Assembly (NCBI RefSeq): GCF_016583565.1
Contig: NZ_NRRF01000037.1
Coordinates: 1 to 47,029 of the forward strand
DNA length: 47,029 nt
DNA from: Thiocystis violacea
GTDB lineage: Bacteria > Pseudomonadota > Gammaproteobacteria > Chromatiales > Chromatiaceae
Direction: 5' to 3'
The notes below the pieces were generated by a model. It was given only the letters and a program-made list of their open reading frames with translations, had not been told where the DNA came from and did not search any database. The translations under genes and the position numbers were made by a program. Every line of letters begins with the position of its first letter. Position 1 is the stretch's first letter. Of the stretch, positions 7,688 to 14,425 are shown piece by piece.

Positions 7688-9060
7688 TCAAACCTCCCAT
7701 GGCGTTGGTCAGTGTCGCGCGCATGCTGCCGGAACAGCGCCTCGCACTCGGCCTTGAGCAGCTTGCCGACCGGGTTGCGCGGCAGGGCATCGAGCAGGAT
7801 GAGCGGGCGTGGCAGGAAGACGGGATCGATGCGTTCGCGCAGGGCCGCTAGGAGCTGCTTGGCGCTCTGTCCGGGCGCGACCACGAAAGCAGCGAGCCGA
7901 ACGACGCTCGGCGCCGGGTCCGACGCTTCGGGCAGGTGGAAACAGCCATCGCGGACACCTGGGATGGACAGCAGCTGCCGATTGAGCCAGCCGAGCGAGG
8001 TGCGCTTGCCCGCGATGTTGATGAGATCGGTCTGGCGACCCTTGAGTTCGAAGCGGTGTTCGTCGATCTGCTCGATGATGTCGCCGAGCGGGACGGCGAC
8101 CTCGACGTGTCCACCCTGCGCCCAGGTCTGACCGTCGCGCGCTTCGAGCCGGACGTCTGGGAAGAGCGTCCAGGCCAGCTCTCGGCTGGTGCGCCGGGTC
8201 GCGAGCTGGCCGGTCTCGGTGCTGCCGTAGATCTCGAACAGGGGTGCGCCGGAGGCCGCCTCGGCGCGCAGCGCCAGGGCCTGGCTCAGGGGGGCGGTGG
8301 CGCAGAGCAGGGATCCGGCCCGCGTCAGTTCGGCGCCAGCGTCCAGGATCTTCTCCAGGTGGAAGGGTGTGGTGACCAGCATGTTGCGCGCGGGGCAAGC
8401 GGCTAGGGTTGTGGCGATGTCGGCCGGGTAGAAGGGGCGCGCGGTCTCGAAGTTGCCGCCGCTCAGCCAGGCGAGCAGAACGGTGGATTCGAAACCGTAC
8501 ATGTGCTGGGGCGGGACGGTGCCGACCAGGGTGACGGGTTGCTCCGGCGCAAAGCCGAGTGCTCGGGCTTCATTGGCGACATTGCGTCTGAGCGGACCCC
8601 AATGCTTGCGGTGGGGCTGCGGCGCACCGGTCGACCCGGAAGTGAAGACCCAGGCCGCCAGCTGCTCGGCCGGGATGGTCGGGATCTCGGTGACCTCGAC
8701 GGCTGGTCGGAACGCTGCCGGCGGCAGTTCTGGAAATGCCAGCACCGGCTGGCGCAGGTCGCGGTGCTCGGTGTCGGCGAGGACCAGGGCATCGTCCGCG
8801 AAGTCCCGCAGCTGTTCCAGTGTGCGCGCGATGTGGCTGGGCGGGAGTAGGCTGACCCGCCCGCTGATGAGGCAGGCGGCAAGAGCGACCGCGAAGCGAT
8901 AGCGATCGGCGCAGGCGTTGATGATGTGATCGGTGTCCGGCAGCGCGGCCGCGAGCGCCAGGGCATCGGCGAGAAATTGGCGGACGCTGATCGGCACGCC
9001 GCGCCGGTAGGCCAGTGCGGCATCCAGATCCCGATGGGCGAGCAGCGGCTGGTGAGTCAT
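7684..9060 (-). CDS. AMP-binding acyl/aryl ligase (ApeH-like)
   Basis: The 458-residue protein is an ANL-superfamily adenylating enzyme. Visible motifs are the P-loop FTSGSTGAPQPHRKHW, the adenine-binding YGSTETG, the hinge region GRQTDLINIAGKR, and the C-terminal NPVGKLLKAE with the conserved Lys. It should activate a carboxylic acid with ATP and load it onto the ACP encoded two genes upstream. The size is slightly below standard CoA ligases and suits the short ligases of aryl-polyene clusters. I start it at the ATG at 9060 (MTHQPLLAHRDL): the frame is open further upstream but that extension would run through the COG4648 gene. The stop overlaps the dehydratase start. The true substrate (aryl or fatty acid) cannot be read from the sequence. 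Confidence 0.85.
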   Translation of the reverse strand: MTHQPLLAHRDLDAALAYRRGVPISVRQFLADALALAAALPDTDHIINACADRYRFAVALAACLISGRVSLLPPSHIARTLEQLRDFADDALVLADTEHRDLRQPVLAFPELPPAAFRPAVEVTEIPTIPAEQLAAWVFTSGSTGAPQPHRKHWGPLRRNVANEARALGFAPEQPVTLVGTVPPQHMYGFESTVLLAWLSGGNFETARPFYPADIATTLAACPARNMLVTTPFHLEKILDAGAELTRAGSLLCATAPLSQALALRAEAASGAPLFEIYGSTETGQLATRRTSRELAWTLFPDVRLEARDGQTWAQGGHVEVAVPLGDIIEQIDEHRFELKGRQTDLINIAGKRTSLGWLNRQLLSIPGVRDGCFHLPEASDPAPSVVRLAAFVVAPGQSAKQLLAALRERIDPVFLPRPLILLDALPRNPVGKLLKAECEALFRQHARDTDQRHGRFE

Positions 9061-9079
9061 GAGGCGACGCGGCGTCGGG

Positions 9080-9739
9080 CTAGCACGCGGGCGGTGCGGA
9101 TCCGCGGGCGGCGACGATGCTGGCGCGAATCGACTCGATGAATCCCGTGCGGATCTCGGCTGGCAGCACCCGCAGCCGGACGATGAACTCGCCCGCGAAG
9201 GTTGCGATGACGAGCGTCGGGGTGAGCAGGTTGGCGAAGAAGGACCAATGCGCAAGATCGCCGAGCCCAAACAGGATGCCGGAGACGGCGGCCATGCCGG
9301 CGAAGAACAGCGTCCAGAGGATGGTGACGGAGCGCGTGTAGCGCACCACCTCCGGCGCGAGCCGGCCATCATGCGCCAGGCGGGCGAAACGCGTGATCAT
9401 GGGCTCGGCGCCTGCCGCGAGTGTCCGACCGAAGCCGATGGCGAGCAGGGTGAAGATGCCGGCGTGCTGGATGAAGTAGATCCAGGCGAAGCGCGCCTCG
9501 ATCACGGGCCAGGCCAGCAGCAAGAGCACCACCGCGGCTGACCAGGTGGCCATGGCGATGATCCGCCGCGCGGCCTTCCAGGCCAGCGCCAAGGCGAAGA
9601 GCGCGACCGGCAAGATGGCGAGGAGCGCGCCCAGGTGCGTGGGTTGGGCGCTCGCGGTGGTCCGGTAGGCGAGCCAGACATAGATGCCGGACAAGGCGGC
9701 GATTGCGAGCCAGCGCAGGACGCAAGTGGCCTGGCGCAT
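9080..9739 (-). CDS. COG4648-type integral membrane protein (ApeG-like)
   Basis: The roughly 219-residue product has five or six hydrophobic spans (for example WLAIAALSGIYVWLAY, LLAILPVALFALALAW and AAVVLLLLAWPVIEA), with charged loops between them. This matches the membrane protein that regularly stands between ACP and AMP-ligase genes in aryl-polyene clusters. Its biochemical function is not known. The ATG at 9739 overlaps the stop of the ACP gene by one base (TGATG); a GTG three bases upstream is an alternative. Nineteen bases separate its stop from the ligase start, so it belongs to the same operon. Confidence 0.78.
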   Translation of the reverse strand: MRQATCVLRWLAIAALSGIYVWLAYRTTASAQPTHLGALLAILPVALFALALAWKAARRIIAMATWSAAVVLLLLAWPVIEARFAWIYFIQHAGIFTLLAIGFGRTLAAGAEPMITRFARLAHDGRLAPEVVRYTRSVTILWTLFFAGMAAVSGILFGLGDLAHWSFFANLLTPTLVIATFAGEFIVRLRVLPAEIRTGFIESIRASIVAARGSAPPAC

Positions 9740-10035
9740 CACTGTGTGCGGTTCGCTTCGATGTGATCGCAGAGGCTGCGCAGGGAGGAGAAAATGGAGA
9801 CGTTGTCTTCATTGTCCGCGCGTAGCGAGAAGCCATAGCGTTTGGATACCACCAGCGCGACTTCCAGGATGTCGATCGAATCCAGCCCGAGGCCCTCTCC
9901 ATAGAGTGGTGCATCGAGGGCAATCTCTTCCGGGGTGATCTCGAGATTCAGCGCGGTGACGATGAGCGCGGCGACGTCGCGTGACAGTGCGGTGGGGTCT
10001 TGCTGGAGGAGATCGGGTGCGGCGTTCTGAGTCAT
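9739..10035 (-). CDS. Acyl carrier protein
   Basis: The 98-residue protein contains GEGLGLDSIDILEVALVV, the helix-II region of acyl carrier proteins, with Ser53 of LDSI as the attachment site for 4'-phosphopantetheine. It should carry the growing or loaded chain for the downstream ligase, dehydratase and acyltransferase. It is the first gene of a five-gene run, preceded by a good ribosome site (AGGAG seven to ten bases upstream of the ATG). Aryl-polyene clusters usually have two ACP genes; the 214 bp upstream hold no second one. It is clearly not the housekeeping AcpP, which has the GADSLD signature and sits among fab genes. Confidence 0.9.
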   Translation of the reverse strand: MTQNAAPDLLQQDPTALSRDVAALIVTALNLEITPEEIALDAPLYGEGLGLDSIDILEVALVVSKRYGFSLRADNEDNVSIFSSLRSLCDHIEANRTQ

Positions 10036-10249
10036 CGAGTCGGGGCTCCTGGAGAAGGGCGGCTTGGCGCTATTGCGGCGATTTTAACCTTCGTCGCGCC
10101 CCTGTGTGGCGAATCCTGACCAAAATCCTTGGCGCGCCGCCGCAAAGGCGATCCCGCGTTCGGCTCAGCGGTGTCTTGCCGCCAACGCGGGGAGGGCACA
10201 AGGATGACGTGATCGGGATCGCCGCGCCCTTACGCCTCGGGAATCGCCG

Positions 10250-10816
10250 TCAAAGCCTGGTCTTGCCGGAGGTTGCTCGATCGACCTCCGCGCGAAGCGC
10301 TTCGGCCTGCAGATCGCCGATCTGGCTGTAGACCCGTCGTCCACGGGCATCGAAGATGACGGTGAAGGGGAGGACCTCAAGGCGGTTGCCGAGCCGTTTG
10401 GAGAGCGCGATGACCTCGCTGTCGGCGATGAGGACGGGGTAGTTGATGGGGTGATCCACGACGAAGTCCTTCACATCCTCGACGCTGTCGACGGCGATGC
10501 CCACGAACTGCACCCCGGATTCGCGCAGTGCCTCCTGGGCGCGAATCAGCATGGGCATCTCGCTGATACAGGAGGGGCACCAGGTCGCCCAAAAATGCAG
10601 GATCAGGGTCTTGCCGGCCCAGGCGTTGCTCGTGACCTCACGTCCATCCAGGTCCAGGAGGCGAAAGTCTGGCAGGGTCTCGAGTCTGTCGGTGTTGCGG
10701 TCCGTCAGGTTCTCGATCAGTGGACTCTCGCCGATCCAGCGCTGGCCGAAGATGGCGGCACCGATGCTGATGGTGCCCGCGAGCACGGTGACCAAGACGA
10801 CTTTGACCGGCCTCAT
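10250..10816 (-). CDS. TlpA/ResA-like membrane-anchored thioredoxin-fold protein
   Basis: The 188-residue protein has one N-terminal membrane anchor (VVLVTVLAGTISIGAAIFG) and then a periplasmic thioredoxin domain with the active-site motif WATWCPSC, a cis-Pro region EVLPFTVIFD and the AhpC/TSA-like DFRLLDLDG start. Proteins of this group reduce disulfides in periplasmic substrates, often apocytochromes, and receive electrons from DsbD or CcdA. The gene follows dsbD by 47 bp on the same strand, so DsbD is the natural electron donor. The start at 10816 gives a normal signal anchor. Confidence 0.88.
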   Translation of the reverse strand: MRPVKVVLVTVLAGTISIGAAIFGQRWIGESPLIENLTDRNTDRLETLPDFRLLDLDGREVTSNAWAGKTLILHFWATWCPSCISEMPMLIRAQEALRESGVQFVGIAVDSVEDVKDFVVDHPINYPVLIADSEVIALSKRLGNRLEVLPFTVIFDARGRRVYSQIGDLQAEALRAEVDRATSGKTRL

Positions 10817-10863
10817 ATTGCGAACGCCTTCATGCTGTAGTTCTCTTCATGCTGTGGTTGCCG

Positions 10864-13290
10864 TCATGGTGTGATTGCTCGGAGATGTGCGACGAATTCA
10901 TCGGCGGGTTTGAAGCCGACGAGACGGAAGTCTCGAAGCTCGCTGCCGCTCCCATTGAAGAAGAGGATCGTCGGCGGGCCGGGAATCCCGAAGCGCTCCT
11001 GCATCAGCGCCTGGTCAGCCTCATCGTTGGCGGTGACATCCGCTTGCAGCAGCACGAAGCGGTCCATCTCGGCGATGACCTGCGGATCACTGAAGGTGTA
11101 GCGCTCCATCTCCTTGCAGGACACGCACCAGTCGGCATAGAAGTCCAGCATCACCGCCTTGCCCGCGCCACGCGCTTGCGCGAGCGCCGCCTCCAGGTCG
11201 GCGACCGTCTTGATGCCTTGGAAGCTGGCATGGGGCGTGGCGGCGGCTCCAGCACCCAGCCCCAGTCCCCGCAGCGGTTGCAGGGTGTCTTTGCCGCCGG
11301 CTGCCGCGCCGACCAGCATCAGCGTACCGTAGATGAGCAGGAAGGTGCCCATGCCTTTCCAGAGTTTGCGCCAACCGCTGACATCGGCGGAGAGCTGGCT
11401 CAAGGCACCCATGTAGACCGCCGAGCAGATCAGTAGCAGACCCCAAAGCAGCATGGCGACCGTGGCCGGCAGGATGCGTTCCAGGAGCAGGATGGCGACC
11501 CCCAGCAAGGCGACGCCGAAGACAGCCTTGACCGCATCCATCCAGACGCCGGCGCGGGGCAGCAGCTTTCCGGCCGAGGTGCCGATGGCGATCAGCGGCG
11601 CGCCCATGCCCATGCTCAGCGCGAAGAGCGCGACGCCGCCGAGCAGGGCATCGCCGGTCTGGCTGATGTAGATGAGGGCGCCGAAGAGGGGCGGGGCGAC
11701 GCAGGGGCCGACGATCAAGGCGGACAGCAGACCCATGATGGCGACGCCGATGAGGGTGCCGCCCTGTTGGCGGTTGCTGATCTCGGCGAGCTTCGACTGG
11801 AGCGCGGAGGGCAGCTGCAGGTCGTAGAAGCCGAACATGGACAGGGCCAGGAGCACGAATACCAGCGCGAAGGTGCTGAGGATCCAGGGGTTCTGGAAGA
11901 CCGCCTGGAGGTTGGCCCCGAAGAGCCCGGCGAGGATACCCACCACCGTGTAGGTGAGCGCCATGGCCAGGACATACACCAGAGAGAGGATGAAGGCCTT
12001 GCGCGTGGTGATGCCGGCGCCCTGGCCGGCGATGATGCCGGAGAGGATGGGGATCATCGGGAAGACGCAGGGTGTGAAGGCGAGCAGCAGACCGAAGCCG
12101 AAGAAGGCGGCGACGATCACCCAGAGGCTCTCGTCGGCGAGGACTGCGGCGATGCGATCCTGCTCCGAGACGGGCGTCGACTGAGTTGCCGCTGGCGCGC
12201 TCGCGGGCATGCTGGCTGTTTCCGGGGTCGCCTGGCCGGCCGGCGCCGGCTCGGACTTCGCCGTCACCATGGCTGCCGAGGCGGCGGGCAGGCTCAGCGC
12301 GAGACGCTGAGTCTGCGGCGGATAGCAGATCCCGATCTCCGCGCATCCCTGATAGGTGGCGACCAGGGTGACCTCGGTCGGCGCGCTGGCGCCGCGGCGC
12401 AGGGGCAGCGCCAGGTCGATGCGGTCATGGTAGACCTCGACATCGCCGATCGACCCATCCGGCAGCACCGAGTCGTGTTTGACGTCGCCGGGAGGACGCT
12501 CGAAGTCACCGAGCGCGACCGCGTCGCCACCTTCGAGACGGACGTCGACCAGGTGCCGATAGAGGTAGGTCCCCGGGGCGATGTCCCAGGTCAGCTGGAG
12601 CCGGTCCGGCGCCGCGACCTCCGCCTGGAAACGAAAGGCGTCCGCGACGTCCAGGATCTCGTCCTCGGCGCCGATGCCGAGCGATTGGCCGAGGCTGGGG
12701 GCGGCACTCGCCGGCTCCGACGGGGATGAGGCCGCCGCGGATTCAGGTTCGGATGCCGTTGGAGCGGCGGTCTCGGCAGCGGCCAGTTCGGGGAGTTCGA
12801 GTAGCAGCGTCTGGCGATGCGGCGGATAGCAGAGTCCGGCATCGGCGCAGCCTTGGGAGGTGGCCTCGAGCGTGATGATGCGCTCCGAGCCCGGATCCCG
12901 CTTCAGGGGCAGGTCAACCTCGACGCTGTCGCGATAGATGCCGACCTCGCCGAAGAATTCGTCGTTCTTGATCTCGGGCGAGGGCAGCTCGGGGTCGCCT
13001 GGAGAGACACCGAGCGTCTCGGAGCGGAAGCGCAGCTTGCTTTGGTAGAGGTAGTAGCCGTCGGCGATCTTCCAGCGGATCTGGACCCGGTCCGGCCCGG
13101 CGGCCTGCCCGGAGATCTGGAAGGCCGCGTCCGGGAGCAGGAAGTCCTCCTCGGCCTGCGCACTGGAGAAGAGCGCCACACAGAGGGCGATCAGTAGCAG
13201 TCGCGGCAACCCCCAGCCGCCCAGACCAGTGACCTCGGGTCTCTTTCGCATGCCAAGCAGCCTCTTCGTCGCAAGTCGCCTATCGGTCAT
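10864..13290 (-). CDS. dsbD: Thiol:disulfide interchange protein DsbD with duplicated N-terminal domain
   Basis: This is a long DsbD of 808 residues; the family is usually 560-620. After a signal peptide come two DsbD-alpha domains. The first has its Cys pair in GCADAGLCYPP (about residue 148) and the second in GCAEIGICYPP (about 315), joined by an Ala/Ser/Glu-rich linker. Then follow eight or so membrane spans with the redox Cys in TPCVFP (about 407) and GPCVAPP (about 530), and a C-terminal thioredoxin domain with YADWCVSC (about 720). It moves electrons from cytoplasmic thioredoxin to periplasmic thiol proteins. I chose the ATG at 13290 because it overlaps the cutA stop (ATGA); the ATG at 13251 would give a more compact signal peptide and is possible. 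Confidence 0.92.
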   Translation of the reverse strand: MTDRRLATKRLLGMRKRPEVTGLGGWGLPRLLLIALCVALFSSAQAEEDFLLPDAAFQISGQAAGPDRVQIRWKIADGYYLYQSKLRFRSETLGVSPGDPELPSPEIKNDEFFGEVGIYRDSVEVDLPLKRDPGSERIITLEATSQGCADAGLCYPPHRQTLLLELPELAAAETAAPTASEPESAAASSPSEPASAAPSLGQSLGIGAEDEILDVADAFRFQAEVAAPDRLQLTWDIAPGTYLYRHLVDVRLEGGDAVALGDFERPPGDVKHDSVLPDGSIGDVEVYHDRIDLALPLRRGASAPTEVTLVATYQGCAEIGICYPPQTQRLALSLPAASAAMVTAKSEPAPAGQATPETASMPASAPAATQSTPVSEQDRIAAVLADESLWVIVAAFFGFGLLLAFTPCVFPMIPILSGIIAGQGAGITTRKAFILSLVYVLAMALTYTVVGILAGLFGANLQAVFQNPWILSTFALVFVLLALSMFGFYDLQLPSALQSKLAEISNRQQGGTLIGVAIMGLLSALIVGPCVAPPLFGALIYISQTGDALLGGVALFALSMGMGAPLIAIGTSAGKLLPRAGVWMDAVKAVFGVALLGVAILLLERILPATVAMLLWGLLLICSAVYMGALSQLSADVSGWRKLWKGMGTFLLIYGTLMLVGAAAGGKDTLQPLRGLGLGAGAAATPHASFQGIKTVADLEAALAQARGAGKAVMLDFYADWCVSCKEMERYTFSDPQVIAEMDRFVLLQADVTANDEADQALMQERFGIPGPPTILFFNGSGSELRDFRLVGFKPADEFVAHLRAITP

Positions 13291-13619
13291 TGGTCTCGCT
13301 CTCTCGTGCAGTTGTCTAGCCAGCTCAAGTAGGCCGTGGAGCCTTCGGTGATGGGGAGTGCGATGATCTCCGGCACCTCGTACGGGTGCAGTTGGCCCAG
13401 GCGCTCGATCAGGGCCGCTGTCCGCGCGGTCGTGGACTTGATCAGCAACAAGACCTCGGCGTCCTCCTGCAGCGCGCCCTCCCAGCGATAGACCGAGGTG
13501 ATCCCCGGGACCAGGTTCACGCACGCGGCCAGCCGCTCCTCGACCAGTGTCTTCGCCAGGCTGAGCCCCGTGTCCCGGTCCGGGCAGGTGCAGAGCATCA
13601 GACGGGGATCGTCGTTCAT
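13287..13619 (-). CDS. cutA: Divalent-cation tolerance protein CutA
   Basis: The 110-residue protein has the full CutA1 pattern: CTCPDRDTGLSLAKTLVEERLAACVN, then the YRWEG and AEVLLLIKST strands, and HPYEVPEIIALPI near the end. CutA1 forms very stable trimers; a role in copper or other metal tolerance is known only from genetics. It precedes dsbD with a four-base overlap, an arrangement also seen in enterobacteria, so the two are co-translated. A good ribosome site (GAAGGAG) stands upstream of the ATG at 13619. Confidence 0.95.
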   Translation of the reverse strand: MNDDPRLMLCTCPDRDTGLSLAKTLVEERLAACVNLVPGITSVYRWEGALQEDAEVLLLIKSTTARTAALIERLGQLHPYEVPEIIALPITEGSTAYLSWLDNCTRERDQ

Positions 13620-13948
13620 CCGGCGTGGCTCCTTCGATGGGGCATGGCAATGATTCCTCGGCCTTGCTGGGGCGCGGGTTGGATTCGGCCCTTGGACTGG
13701 CGAGGGCGAAGGGTTAATGTGAGGGTCTCAGGATGGCTCCATGGGTTCGGCCTGACGTCGCTTCGCTCTGACTCGGAAACCCTCGATTGATTCCGCGGCT
13801 TGGCCGCCTGCGGTTTCAGTCGGGTGGATCCTACCCGGAAGGCGGCGGCGACGTCACCCGTCTGCTTCGTGCCAGGCTGTGCGCGCCGAGGGAGTGTATC
13901 CGTTCAATGTTGATCCCTGATCTGGCCCATGGCCCGGATCCCGAGGAG
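13620..13948. other. Intergenic region between divergent cutA and fxsA
   Basis: The 329 bp must hold the promoters of both units. No further gene is recognised. An in-frame ATG at 13907 could extend FxsA by 14 residues. Confidence 0.4.
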
Positions 13949-14380
13949 ATGGCTAACGTGTTTGTATTGCTTTTGCTCTTCATTGGTCTGCCCCTGATCG
14001 AGATCTACTTTTTGATCGAGGTCGGCTCCGAGATCGGCGCCCTGCCGACCATCGCGCTCTCCATCCTGACCGCCGTTATCGGAACCTGGCTGGTGCGGTT
14101 GCAGGGTTTCGGTGTGCTGATGCGTGTGCGGCGCATGATGGATCAGGGCGAGGTTCCCGCGCTGGAGGTGCTCGACGGCGCGCTCATCCTGGTCGCCGGT
14201 CTCTTCCTGCTCCTGCCCGGGTTCCTGACCGACATCGTCGGTTTTCTGCTGCTGGTCCCGCCCCTGCGCCGCTGGGTGGTCGGCCGCTATGTCCAGGTCG
14301 CTCCGGCTCACCGCACCCCGACCCGCGGTGAAGGCCAGGGTCCGCGTGTCATCGAGGGTGACTATCGCCGCGACGATTGA
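13949..14380 (+). CDS. fxsA: FxsA family membrane protein
   Basis: The 143-residue protein begins with a membrane span (VFVLLLLFIGLPLIEIYFLIEVG), has a second one ending in GTWLVRLQG, and two more around ALILVAGLFLLLPGFLTDIVGFLLLVPPL, followed by a polar tail. This is the FxsA pattern; in Escherichia coli the protein relieves exclusion of phage T7 by the F plasmid, by binding PifA. In many gammaproteobacteria fxsA lies beside groES-groEL; here the next gene is glgP on the other strand. The start at 13949 gives the family-like beginning; the ATG at 13907, with a GAGGGAG upstream, is an alternative. Confidence 0.9.
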   Translation: MANVFVLLLLFIGLPLIEIYFLIEVGSEIGALPTIALSILTAVIGTWLVRLQGFGVLMRVRRMMDQGEVPALEVLDGALILVAGLFLLLPGFLTDIVGFLLLVPPLRRWVVGRYVQVAPAHRTPTRGEGQGPRVIEGDYRRDD

Positions 14381-14425
14381 GCCAGGATTCGACCCCTGCT
14401 GCCCCGCGAGCGCCGCGCGCGTCTT

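Noticed and set aside
10036..10249. Second ACP gene upstream of the first, as in many aryl-polyene clusters
   Set aside because: No DSL/DSI motif or open frame of suitable length is present.
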